From the NCBI GenBank assembly GCA_905234595.1, contig CAJOID010000003.1, forward strand, positions 1 through 48,953: a stretch of 48,953 bases of DNA, in the 5' to 3' direction. Of the stretch, positions 25,339-33,602 are shown one piece after another. Origin of the DNA: an uncultured Lachnospiraceae bacterium. GTDB lineage: Bacteria; Bacillota; Clostridia; Lachnospirales; Lachnospiraceae. Under the pieces are notes generated by a model. It saw nothing but the letters and a program-made list of their open reading frames with translations, had not been told where the DNA came from and searched no databases. A program made the translations under genes and the position numbers. The number at the start of each line of letters is the position of its first letter. Position 1 is the first letter of the stretch.

Positions 25339-26362
25339 TGATACATACGAGCTTGGCTATTATGACCGAAGATACGGCCACCAGACTGTCTCCATGAGAA
25401 AAGACGAGGAAGGGAACCTTGTCAAGATCAATCAGGACGGTACAAAATCAGACATGTTGGAGCTTAAGGGGGATTTCGTTTCTGAAGCTCCGATCCCCTG
25501 TGAAATCTACAGTGATATGAAAAACATGAAATCGGGATATCCGGTGATCGGGTGGAATAATGTGTTTCATGAATCATTTGACCTGATGGAGGACTATTAT
25601 TCCGGTAGGGCATCTGCAGAAGATGTATCTGCATATATTAGAAAGGTCTGCAGATTAAACAATGCCAGCAAAGCACAGATATCCGAAACATTAGGCACGA
25701 TGTACGAGTATATGTCCAGAGCAAACACCAGAAACGCAGTAGAGAATAATCTGAATGAGGCGGAGAGGCTCTTTATTGAAGCTGGGATGAAAGAGGATAC
25801 CGCCGATCATTTCAGTAACCGTAAGGGCGGCATATACTACAATGCCGATCACTATTATGCCTGCGAGAACATACAGGAGATCATAAAGAAAACGATCAAT
25901 GAACTGTCTGAACAATATGGTGTAGATCAGCCGGATTACGCGGAATTAGATAAGAGCACGAGATTCCCGGATGGTGGGATTACCTATAATGGTGTCTGGA
26001 ATCAGAAAACATATCAGCTGATCCATTATCATGAGATGCCTGACACAGAATTCATAGATAACGGATTTGTTCCGTCGAAAAGCTTTCTGTATTGTGAGGT
26101 TGGTTTTCTTGTGAATGATACTGTGAGCAGCGAAACTATTGTATCCGATATAAAGGAATATATCAGCGGCAAATTAGGAAGAAATCTGTTATCAGGAAGA
26201 AATAATCTGTTGCTGGAATTCCAGAAGCGAGGTCTTGAAGCAGGGAGCCATAACGAAAAGAGAAATCGTATCCATAACTATATGAATGAGAACGGCATAC
26301 CTGTAAAGAATACCGCAGACCGTTTGTGGCTTTCTGATTATTTTGGCTTTGTTATGCTTTGA
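25319..26362 (+). CDS. Uncharacterised cargo protein (347 aa)
   Basis: Not recognised. It is a soluble-looking, acidic protein with many Tyr and Asn, no signal peptide and no membrane helix. The frame is open further upstream (25160), but that part overlaps the calcium-loop gene and is basic shadow sequence; ATG 25319, next to GAGAGGAAGG, starts MQGINSNDTYELGYYDRR. The middle is helical (SAYIRKVCRLNNASKAQISE, IIKKTINELSEQYG). It overlaps the preceding gene, implying coupled translation and perhaps a complex. Confidence 0.75.
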   Translation: MQGINSNDTYELGYYDRRYGHQTVSMRKDEEGNLVKINQDGTKSDMLELKGDFVSEAPIPCEIYSDMKNMKSGYPVIGWNNVFHESFDLMEDYYSGRASAEDVSAYIRKVCRLNNASKAQISETLGTMYEYMSRANTRNAVENNLNEAERLFIEAGMKEDTADHFSNRKGGIYYNADHYYACENIQEIIKKTINELSEQYGVDQPDYAELDKSTRFPDGGITYNGVWNQKTYQLIHYHEMPDTEFIDNGFVPSKSFLYCEVGFLVNDTVSSETIVSDIKEYISGKLGRNLLSGRNNLLLEFQKRGLEAGSHNEKRNRIHNYMNENGIPVKNTADRLWLSDYFGFVML

Positions 26363-26378
26363 TGGGAGAAAGAAACCC

Positions 26379-26434
26379 TTGACACATTTGGTTTATCGAG
26401 ATAAACTATGCTAAATAGTTTATCTCAGTAAACC
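26379..26434 (+). promoter_or_regulatory. Promoter and long symmetric operator of blaI-blaR1
   Basis: A consensus -35 TTGACA (26379-26384) is followed by a near-perfect palindrome. Its left arm is GGTTTA + TCG + AGATAAACTAT (26390-26409). Its right arm is ATAGTTTATCT + CAG + TAAACC (26415-26434). TAAACT inside it, 17 bp after TTGACA, would be the -10. A BlaI dimer bound here would block transcription, so the pair is autoregulated. Confidence 0.8.
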
Positions 26435-26457
26435 AGTAAAGAATGTGGAGGATAGTG

Positions 26458-26817
26458 ATGAAGGATATCGAATTGGGATTGATTCAGGAGCGATTCGCAG
26501 ATATCGTATGGAAGCATGAGCCGGTCGGATCAGGCGAGTTGGTGAAGATCTGCGAGAAGGAACTGAACTGGAAGAAACCGACGACATATACGGTTCTCAG
26601 GAAGCTATGCGAAAAGGGCTTGCTGCAGAATGTTGACGGAACGGTTTCCTCCCTGGTAAGCAGGAAGGAATTCTATTCGGCTAAGAGTAAACAGATCGTG
26701 GAAGACTCTTATGCAGGATCTTTGCCGGCGTTCATAGCCGCATTCACATCCGGGCAGAAGCTGCCTAAAAAAGAGATCAAAGAGATCAAGAAGATCATAG
26801 AAAACGCCAAGAACTGA
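26458..26817 (+). CDS. BlaI/MecI-family repressor
   Basis: This 119-residue protein has the Penicillinase_R winged helix: FADIVWKHEPVGSGELVKIC, KKPTTYTVLRKLCEKGLLQ. The C-terminal dimer helices include the region usually cleaved on induction. ATG 26458 follows GGAGGA; an in-frame ATG 15 nt earlier lies within that site. It should bind the palindrome upstream and be inactivated by the membrane metallopeptidase encoded 16 nt downstream. No beta-lactamase gene is near, so other genes may be its targets. Confidence 0.92.
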   Translation: MKDIELGLIQERFADIVWKHEPVGSGELVKICEKELNWKKPTTYTVLRKLCEKGLLQNVDGTVSSLVSRKEFYSAKSKQIVEDSYAGSLPAFIAAFTSGQKLPKKEIKEIKKIIENAKN

Positions 26818-26833
26818 ACCGGAAGAGGCTTGT

Positions 26834-29059
26834 ATGGATAACGTATTTTTCAAAGTATTGGAAATGAGCGCGGTGGCGTCATTTCTTATGATATTTGTTA
26901 TGATCGTGAGGATCCCGTTAAAGAGGGCGCCTAAGATGTTCATGGGCTTTCTGTGGGCTTTGGCTGCGATAAGGCTTATAATGCCGGTTCGGATAGAGGC
27001 AGGTATCGGGTTTATTCCCGATTTCGGGAGCAGTATTCACTCTTTTTTCTATGGCTCCGAAGATGATATGAATGCAGATTCGGCGACATATCACGATTAT
27101 CAGGAGGAGACCACTCACACATATACTGCATCCGGGTTGAGTACGGAGACACCGCAGGTAGATGAAAGGGACTATCTCCCGAATGAGGGTATAACAGTTA
27201 TTGATATTGGGCCTGACAGCACATATGCATCGTCGGGTCACAGAGAAGTGTTGATCCGGCTTCAGATGGTATGGCTGTTCGGGATAGTACTTGTTATAGG
27301 ATATGCGATCTTCAGTTACGTTTATATCAAAAAGAAAACCGCTGCATCTGTCGTAGCGGACGATTCCGATAATGTCTATGAATGTGATGAGATCAATACT
27401 CCGTTCGTCCTTGGGATCATAAAGCCTGCTATATATCTGCCGTCCGGATTAGACGGTGAAACCAGAGAAAATGTCCTCGCTCATGAGAGCATGCATATCA
27501 GGAGAGCCGATCACCTGTGGAAGCTGTTCGGCTTCCTGATCCTGGCCCTGCATTGGTTTAATCCTTTTGTATGGGTATCATATATCCTGTTCTGTAAGGA
27601 TATCGAGCTGGCATGTGATGAGAGTGTCATTCGGCGTATGTCTCCGGATGAAAAGAAGTCATATGCTAAAGCATTATTTGATCTGAGTACCCATCAAAGG
27701 ACAGTTGCTGTGTATCCGTTAGCTTTTGGCGAGACAGATGTAAAGACAAGAGTAAAAAGAATTGTGAGTTATAAGAAGCCGGCGCTGTGGGTTGTCATAG
27801 CTGCGGTCGGGATATGCGGTGTGGCTTTGCTCGGATTTTTATCTGTGCAGGCAGAGAATCCTACGGATGCGCAATCGCAGGATACGGCTGCAGATGCGCA
27901 GTCAGAGGAGCCGCCAGAGGTATCGCGCTACAGACAGGGAGCGGAGCTGGAGCAGATGATCCGCGACTATGATAAAGAGAATCTGGTCAACGTATCGGTA
28001 CTTATAATGAATGAAGCCGATGGCGAGATCATATCCGCAGTCAACATCCTCGGCGTGAGCAGGGATAAGATGCTGGATCCGGATGAACAGGATAAGATCC
28101 GTCGGCTTGCAGCGGATTATCTGGGGATAAGCATAGCAAATATCAACCTTGAGTTTAATGTGGAGAATGCAGAGGACGAAGTTTCGATAGTTGAGAATTC
28201 CAGTCAGGACATGGAATTGAGGGAGCCACCGGTATTATCGATCGTATATGACGGAAAGAAGACTATCGCTACAAGAGGAACTTATTCGTGGGAATACACG
28301 GATGAAAACGGTAACGGAACAGGAACCGAGGCGGACAGTCCGCATCCGCTGTTTATGACAGACCAAATGGTACGGGTAGATCTTATGGATGGGGCAGACA
28401 AGATAAGGCTTTTATTTTCAGCCGATCCGCAGACAGTGAAAGTAAGATGCTGGGACAGTATATATATAGAAGATGAATCTTCATACGAGGCCAACTACAG
28501 AGAATTTGCTTATGACAAAACCACCGGAATTGTAAATATAGGCAGGATGAAATCGGATTCCGTATTCGAGATTATCGGAACATGGGATAATGGAACTGTG
28601 CACTATTGCTTTTATTCGGGAATCGAGAAAGCAGTAAATGAAGCGGGCGAGGATAAAAGTGATGGTGAGCCTGCAGATATCACAACTGATGACACTAACT
28701 ATCTTCCGGCATTAGGACTATCAATGTATATAAAGAATGTCACAGATACCGGATGTATGCTTGTATTTAAGCAATCTGAAGGTAATGTGACAGGAGAACT
28801 GGAAACGGGTGCACCATTTGAAATCCAGAAAATGAATCTGAACGGGGAATGGCAGAACGACATAAAAACTATCGTTGATTGGGAGGATATTGCCTATATT
28901 ATCAAGAAAAACGGCGAAACGGAGTTAAAGATCAATTGGCGATACATTCATCCGCCTATGGAACCGGGACACTTTCGCATTAAAAAAGAGGTTATGGTTT
29001 ACCGTGGCCCCGGGGATTTTGATGTGTATGATATATATGCTGAATTTGATGCCCCGTGA
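26834..29059 (+). CDS. BlaR1-type M56 membrane metallopeptidase with Ig-like sensor
   Basis: This 741-residue protein begins with two membrane helices (about residues 10-55), an acidic external loop and a third helix (about 138-158). The M56 zinc-protease motif HESMH is at 217-221, with a downstream ELACDE glutamate, a helix near 233-256 and another at about 318-336. The large outer C-terminal part is not the penicillin-binding domain of BlaR1. It carries a cystatin- or PepSY-like stretch and ends in a bacterial Ig-like domain seen in Lachnospiraceae M56 proteins (VTDTGCMLVFKQSEGN, PGHFRIKKEVMVYRG). The signal is therefore probably not a beta-lactam. Confidence 0.88.
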   Translation: MDNVFFKVLEMSAVASFLMIFVMIVRIPLKRAPKMFMGFLWALAAIRLIMPVRIEAGIGFIPDFGSSIHSFFYGSEDDMNADSATYHDYQEETTHTYTASGLSTETPQVDERDYLPNEGITVIDIGPDSTYASSGHREVLIRLQMVWLFGIVLVIGYAIFSYVYIKKKTAASVVADDSDNVYECDEINTPFVLGIIKPAIYLPSGLDGETRENVLAHESMHIRRADHLWKLFGFLILALHWFNPFVWVSYILFCKDIELACDESVIRRMSPDEKKSYAKALFDLSTHQRTVAVYPLAFGETDVKTRVKRIVSYKKPALWVVIAAVGICGVALLGFLSVQAENPTDAQSQDTAADAQSEEPPEVSRYRQGAELEQMIRDYDKENLVNVSVLIMNEADGEIISAVNILGVSRDKMLDPDEQDKIRRLAADYLGISIANINLEFNVENAEDEVSIVENSSQDMELREPPVLSIVYDGKKTIATRGTYSWEYTDENGNGTGTEADSPHPLFMTDQMVRVDLMDGADKIRLLFSADPQTVKVRCWDSIYIEDESSYEANYREFAYDKTTGIVNIGRMKSDSVFEIIGTWDNGTVHYCFYSGIEKAVNEAGEDKSDGEPADITTDDTNYLPALGLSMYIKNVTDTGCMLVFKQSEGNVTGELETGAPFEIQKMNLNGEWQNDIKTIVDWEDIAYIIKKNGETELKINWRYIHPPMEPGHFRIKKEVMVYRGPGDFDVYDIYAEFDAP

Positions 29060-29069
29060 TGTGGGTACG

Positions 29070-29139
29070 GTTCACAGCAAATATGATGCATTTCACAACA
29101 TATTGATACAGTATTGTTCATATTATTCCGATGTATCAT
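29070..29139 (+). promoter_or_regulatory. Paired-box LytTR-type promoter 5
   Basis: GTTCACAGCAA (29070-29080) and TTTCACAACAT (29091-29101) are 21 bp apart. A 30-bp gap leads to GA-TGTATCAT (29130-29139). Confidence 0.65.
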
Positions 29140-29157
29140 TCAGAAGAAAAGGCTATG

Positions 29158-29211
29158 GACGGCGGTTGTTCTCAAAGGAGTGATCCTTAAAGAAGGCTGC
29201 CGTCTTTGTTT
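29158..29211 (+). terminator. Leader terminator/attenuator before gene at 29242
   Basis: GACGGC (29158-29163) pairs with GCCGTC (29199-29204), followed by TTTGTTT. A small internal hairpin AAGGA/TCCTT (29175-29188) lies within. It stands between promoter 5 and the coding start, like the leader at 18068-18112. Confidence 0.55.
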
Positions 29212-29241
29212 CTGAAGGGGATGAAACGGAGGAATCTGATC

Positions 29242-30165
29242 ATGACAATCAATACTCTAAACAGTGTAGCGGTTAGCACTGTCAGTTGTTCTGTAAAAGA
29301 CGTCACGGATAATAACTCAAAACCGATATGGAATCCCAAAAGACCATATAAATATTTAGAAGACATGGAGGCGGGTTTTCAGACATATAAACGTAAGGCA
29401 GTAAGTTACTATCAGTCTGAGTTTGTGTCATCCGATGCGGATCGTTCTGTCAGTGTGGATGAATTGAAAGATATGATCAAGAAGTATTTCCCACAGTATA
29501 AGCTAACTCAGCGTGAACCGAAAGACCCTGTGACAGGAATACACTATCTGTATATCGACGATACCCAGCTGAATAAGATGGCTTCGGATCCTGTATATCG
29601 TGCTAAGGTCTTCGGTCTTATGGACAGCGAGTTGCAGGGAACGAAAGGCTATACTCTGACATACAGCGACGGCAGGAATGTAACAAATTATATAACCGGC
29701 AGTATATTTTCTCTTGCAGAAGCGAACCGCTCGATTGACGGAGTAGGCCGAATGCCAGGGTCGGAAGGCATACCATATCATGGAAGCGCAACCGGTACGG
29801 GAGGCTTTATTACGTCTGAATCACATCCACAGGTGAGAAATCAAAGTTTCCTTAATGAACATACACGTCATCAGAAATCATCCGGGAAAGGGCATACATC
29901 AGTTACTCAGGAACTGCTCAAAAGATTGGCTAAAAAACGTACGGAGAGAATTCGTAATACCAAAGAACAGATCAAAGAAGCGGAACTGGCACGCTTGGAT
30001 GAAAAGCTGGAATACCGTGAAGACATTGAAAAGACGATGTGGGCGGGAAATATATCCGCAGATGAAACAGAGCCGGGTATAGCGGCTGCATCCGTCAACT
30101 ATGCTTCGAGCGGTATGGAGATAGGTACTGACACCGTCGGAGATTCATTTAATGCGTCCGCGTAA
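29242..30165 (+). CDS. DUF6033-like cargo protein A
   Basis: This 307-residue protein has no signal peptide and a Ser/Thr/Asn-rich N-terminus (MTINTLNSVAVSTVSCSVKD). Residues about 85-135 (YFPQYKL, IDDTQLNKMASDPVYRAKVF) align in pattern with the protein encoded at 30400: a Tyr-x-(Leu/Ile) strand, then Leu-x-x-Met-x-x-(Ser/Asn)DP-x-Tyr. I associate this layout with DUF6033, a clostridial family of unknown role. A basic coiled coil lies near residues 230-275. ATG 29242 has CGGAGGA upstream; earlier in-frame starts are worse placed. Confidence 0.65.
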   Translation: MTINTLNSVAVSTVSCSVKDVTDNNSKPIWNPKRPYKYLEDMEAGFQTYKRKAVSYYQSEFVSSDADRSVSVDELKDMIKKYFPQYKLTQREPKDPVTGIHYLYIDDTQLNKMASDPVYRAKVFGLMDSELQGTKGYTLTYSDGRNVTNYITGSIFSLAEANRSIDGVGRMPGSEGIPYHGSATGTGGFITSESHPQVRNQSFLNEHTRHQKSSGKGHTSVTQELLKRLAKKRTERIRNTKEQIKEAELARLDEKLEYREDIEKTMWAGNISADETEPGIAAASVNYASSGMEIGTDTVGDSFNASA

Positions 30166-30202
30166 AATATCATTGGGTGATGCTGAAGGCATATATTTGT
30201 CA

Positions 30203-30268
30203 TTTTGCGTCGAAAAATGGGCGTTTCGTGACATAGGTATTGTAAATTGTCTGACAACTTGATAGAAT
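30203..30268 (+). promoter_or_regulatory. Paired-box LytTR-type promoter 6
   Basis: TTTTGCGTCGA (30203-30213) and TTTCGTGACAT (30224-30234) are 21 bp apart. A 28-bp gap leads to GA-TAGAAT (30261-30268). Confidence 0.7.
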
Positions 30269-30399
30269 AGATTCACATATATCCCCTATCGGATATATGA
30301 GTTGCGAAAAGGATTTCGTTTCAGTCAGTTACCGTGAGGTTGCTGACACTCCGATTAATCAATGCCGGATAATTGGAGACATTCATGGAGGAAAAAAGT

Positions 30400-31479
30400 A
30401 TGGCAGGAAGTATTAATTCTAACTACCCGTCTTACGGGGGCTACTCCCAACCTTGGGAGCGGTTACGAGGTACTCCGCTCGAGAGTATTGGAAAAAATTC
30501 ACCGGGCACAAATCAGTTGCATGGAGGGGAGCTGGAGGCTCATATGTCCAGGTATGATCCTGAGGCATTTAAGGAGTACTCTGCGCTTAAAAAGCAGAAT
30601 GCGGGTAAGGACCCGATGGAACTGCTGAAAAACAATCCGGCACAGGATTATCTGTCCCGGTATTCGAGCAAACAGTGGACAGGCAATCCGAAGTTCGTAG
30701 AAGAGGCTAAGCAGGCATATCGCGATAACGTCGAGGCCTGGACCGACGAGGATGTAGAGCATCTGTTCAAGACCTATTATGATTCCCCGGCGGGAAGATA
30801 TAGTCTCGGACAGGATGGTGCATCTATAACACAGGGTGCGCGTACATCCCAAACAAACTACGGTACACCGGTTAAAACTCAGCCCACCTTCGGCGAAAGC
30901 AGGCTATCCGCTAAGGCCCAGCAGTATCTGAAGACACTGCAGAGCAGATTCGGTGATTATGATATCCGCGTCGCAGACAGTGATGACAATCACAAGAGCA
31001 TACTTGGCGGAAGTGATAAGGAATTCTCGGTTGTCTTTTCCAGTGAGGAGCTGGAGCGGATGACTAACGATCCGGACTATGCAAAGGAACAACTCGACAA
31101 GATGCAGCGCATGATCGATATGTCGAAGCGCATATGTGAGCAGAACGGATTTATGTCCGCATTCGAGCAGACTGTCGGGGAAAAGGACGATATCTTAAAA
31201 TCCCTCACCATCTCAACCGATAAGGACGGCAATATGCAGTTCTTTGCGGAACTCGAGAAACTCAGTGATAAGCAGCGTGAGCGCATCGAGGAGAAACGTC
31301 AGGAGCGTGCTGAAGAAAAGAAAAAAGCCACTCAGGACGAGGATGACGGCAAAGTAAAATCGGTCACAATCTCGGCATCATCCGAGGAAGAACTGATAAA
31401 GAAGTTTACTGAGATAGACTGGGACAAGGTACCGGAGAAAGAAAGGGATTCTTCGTATACCGTAGAATATAGGGTGTAA
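30400..31479 (+). CDS. DUF6033-like cargo protein B
   Basis: This 359-residue protein has no signal peptide and an N-terminus rich in Ser, Asn, Tyr and Gly (MAGSINSNYPSYGGYSQPW). Residues about 165-245 carry LSAKAQQYLKTLQSRFGDYD, a FSVVFSSEELERMTNDPDYA strand-helix and MQRMIDMSK, typical of what I recall as DUF6033. A highly charged coiled coil (QRERIEEKRQERAEEKKK) follows, and then a tail with TISASSEEELIKKF. ATG 30400 lies 7 nt after GGAGGA. It heads an operon with the coiled-coil gene 4 nt downstream. Confidence 0.7.
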   Translation: MAGSINSNYPSYGGYSQPWERLRGTPLESIGKNSPGTNQLHGGELEAHMSRYDPEAFKEYSALKKQNAGKDPMELLKNNPAQDYLSRYSSKQWTGNPKFVEEAKQAYRDNVEAWTDEDVEHLFKTYYDSPAGRYSLGQDGASITQGARTSQTNYGTPVKTQPTFGESRLSAKAQQYLKTLQSRFGDYDIRVADSDDNHKSILGGSDKEFSVVFSSEELERMTNDPDYAKEQLDKMQRMIDMSKRICEQNGFMSAFEQTVGEKDDILKSLTISTDKDGNMQFFAELEKLSDKQRERIEEKRQERAEEKKKATQDEDDGKVKSVTISASSEEELIKKFTEIDWDKVPEKERDSSYTVEYRV

Positions 31480-31483
31480 GCCT

Positions 31484-32449
31484 ATGAAGATACAAGACAA
31501 CCCAATGAACACCGGCGCGGGCGATCCGATAATAAAGAACCCGGATCGAACTGCCGGTGACAAACAAAAGAATACCGCTTCAAAATCAATCAACGCTTCG
31601 GAATTAAATGACAGACTTGATCCGGTAGGTGCCAGACTTAAATCCGCCAGGAATCAGGCCATGAAGTTCATCCGAGATGCTTTGGCCGGAGAGCTGAGTA
31701 TCGACGATGATATGAAGAAGCGAAATGATCATATCGGTGAGTTGGCCGCTACGATCAATCATGCCGAGGGCTCTATCAGGAAGATAGACAGCGAGATGGC
31801 TGAGCTTAAAGAGAAGTTCGAGGTCGATCCCGACAGCCAGGAGGAAAAGGACTTACAGTTCCTCGTAAATGCGGAACGCGCCAGAGCCAAGAGTCCGATG
31901 GGAGAGCTTCCTCCCGAGGTACAGGAGCAGGTTGACAGCATCAAGAGCAATATGACCGAGTATCAGGAACGGGCATATCCGCTACTGCTTGAGAGAGATG
32001 TTCATGTTGATACTCTGAAGGATGCCAAGATCGACATCCGCGTGGAGAATACCACGGTTCGCGATATGGCGGTTGAACGTCTTAAGTCGGATCCGATGGG
32101 TGATGCATGGGATGAGGCCAATGCGGTCATGGAGGCTGCGAGCAAGGATGTTGTGAGTATGCTTGTAAGCGAAGCACAGGATAACATCGACGAGGATCTC
32201 GAAGAGAAGAAAGAGGAAGCCAAGGAGGCCGAGGAAGCAAAGGAGAAACTCGAGGAACGGATCAATGCCACAAAGGAGAGGGAGAAGAAGCAGGAGGAAC
32301 TGACAGAAGATATCCTCGAAGCCGTGAGCGAAAGATCCATTAAGGAACTCGATATGTCCGATCCGAACAGTGAGATCAATGAGCTGGTAAATAAGCTCAA
32401 GCTCATCGAGTATGATGTCAAGGGAGCCGTTGTCGACGAAGAGATATGA
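31484..32449 (+). CDS. Long coiled-coil cargo protein
   Basis: This 321-residue, strongly acidic, almost wholly helical protein has no signal peptide and no membrane helix. The motif LDPVGARLKSARNQAMKFIRDA, IDDDMKKRNDHIGEL and the later MAVERLKSDPMGDAWDEAN are distinct; residues 235-270 are a pure Glu/Lys coiled coil. I recall similar proteins next to DUF6033 genes in other Clostridia but know no function. It might serve as a chaperone or a length-measuring rod for exported proteins, which is speculative. It follows protein B with a 4-nt gap. Confidence 0.75.
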   Translation: MKIQDNPMNTGAGDPIIKNPDRTAGDKQKNTASKSINASELNDRLDPVGARLKSARNQAMKFIRDALAGELSIDDDMKKRNDHIGELAATINHAEGSIRKIDSEMAELKEKFEVDPDSQEEKDLQFLVNAERARAKSPMGELPPEVQEQVDSIKSNMTEYQERAYPLLLERDVHVDTLKDAKIDIRVENTTVRDMAVERLKSDPMGDAWDEANAVMEAASKDVVSMLVSEAQDNIDEDLEEKKEEAKEAEEAKEKLEERINATKEREKKQEELTEDILEAVSERSIKELDMSDPNSEINELVNKLKLIEYDVKGAVVDEEI

Positions 32450-32541
32450 TGAAATACAGTTCCCCGGAAGCAACGCAGGGATGAGCGGAAAACACCGCCC
32501 CACACGCAATTTGCTTATGTGTTGTACACATTTTAAATAGA

Positions 32542-32585
32542 CAGCACCTGAGTCTGCATATATGCGGCCGGGTGCTGTTTGTATT
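32542..32585 (+). terminator. Terminator after coiled-coil gene
   Basis: CAGCACC (32542-32548) pairs with GGTGCTG (32571-32577), with an inner GCATATATGC palindrome, followed by TTTGTATT. Confidence 0.75.
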
Positions 32586-32621
32586 AGTAAACGAGGCGTC
32601 ATCCGCGGTATCCCGAATGCA

Positions 32622-32688
32622 TTTTACGGCATAAAATGTGCATTTCGCGCAGCGAATATGAATACATCGGCTCAGACGCCGAAATACC
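32622..32688 (+). promoter_or_regulatory. Paired-box promoter 7 (weak), before response regulator B
   Basis: TTTTACGGCAT (32622-32632) and TTTCGCGCAGC (32643-32653) are 21 bp apart. A 29-bp gap leads to GA-AATACC (32681-32688). Spacing fits; box 2 and the -10 are poor. Confidence 0.4.
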
Positions 32689-32759
32689 ACAGGGATGAGT
32701 GGGCTTCGCGATTTCCATAGGGAATCGCGAGGTTATGACGCAACGAAGCGGGAGTCCGT

Positions 32760-33602
32760 ATGAAGATAGCAATTTGTGACGATGAAAAGGATATCAGAAA
32801 TTACATAGAGAAGTGCGTGCATGAAATCGCCCCGCAAAGTGAAACTATACAGTATGAGGACGGGCGCGATATACTGCGCCCCGATTTCGATGCCGACATC
32901 CTCTTTCTGGACATCCAGATGCCCGGCATGGATGGGATGAAAGCCGCCCGTATCCTGCGCACAACGCACACTATGTCAACACATGATCAGAATATATCCG
33001 GCGGTTCTCTTAATCAGCATTTCTCCAAACCCGTCATAGTGTTCGTGACTGCCGTGGAGGAATATGTATTTCAGGCATTTGATGTGGGTGCAGTCCGGTA
33101 TATCGTAAAGCCTTTTGAAAAGAGCAGGCTTCTTGATACGATCAGGCAAGCCCTGGCCATAGCGGAGGATCAGCGATCCATATCGGATTTCCTGTCCGCG
33201 GGCGTGGATGATCGCGATAAACCGCGGTATATTACGGTCAAAAGCGGAGGGGTCAACACGAGAGTCATATTGACTGATATCGTTTACGCGGAGGTATTCG
33301 ACAGGCGCGTCGTGCTGCATATGCAGGATCGGGAGTGCATAGAATACTACGGCCGGATGACAGAGCTTGAGCGGGTCGCGGGTTCGGACTTCTTCCGTCC
33401 TCACAGAGCGTATCTGATCAATCTGAGATTCGTGAGTTCATATGACAGCCGGACAGTCTGTGTACAGGGGACTGTCATTCCCGTGGCCCGCGGTAAGTAC
33501 CGCGAGCTGGTACGGGCATACATGTCTTATGTTACTGACGATATAGCGCGTTCCGGTATATCCACTCGCACACAGGAGAACCCCGATGAATGTAAGCCTT
33601 GA
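32760..33602 (+). CDS. LytTR-family response regulator, copy B
   Basis: This 280-residue protein has a receiver domain (MKIAICDDEKD, phospho-acceptor Asp in LFLDIQMPGMDG, Lys in YIVKPFEKS) and a C-terminal LytTR domain (LTDIVYAEVFDRRVV, FFRPHRAYLINLRFV, PVARGKYRELV). It is a paralogue of the regulator at 18876, with different surface loops and a His-containing insert in the receiver. GCGGGAG precedes ATG. It overlaps the kinase B gene by 17 nt. It probably reads the same box type. Confidence 0.93.
   Translation: MKIAICDDEKDIRNYIEKCVHEIAPQSETIQYEDGRDILRPDFDADILFLDIQMPGMDGMKAARILRTTHTMSTHDQNISGGSLNQHFSKPVIVFVTAVEEYVFQAFDVGAVRYIVKPFEKSRLLDTIRQALAIAEDQRSISDFLSAGVDDRDKPRYITVKSGGVNTRVILTDIVYAEVFDRRVVLHMQDRECIEYYGRMTELERVAGSDFFRPHRAYLINLRFVSSYDSRTVCVQGTVIPVARGKYRELVRAYMSYVTDDIARSGISTRTQENPDECKP

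Larger units (their letters stand above)
32450..32759. other. 310-bp gap: terminator, weak LytTR promoter, leader hairpin
   Basis: The gap holds the terminator at 32542, the weak paired-box promoter at 32622 and a leader hairpin TCGCGATT/AATCGCGA (32706-32730) just ahead of the response regulator's ribosome-binding site. No gene is seen. Confidence 0.6.

Noticed and set aside
32640-32760. Leader of response regulator B considered as a riboswitch
   Set aside because: Only a simple hairpin (32706-32730) is seen; no known aptamer core could be recognised.
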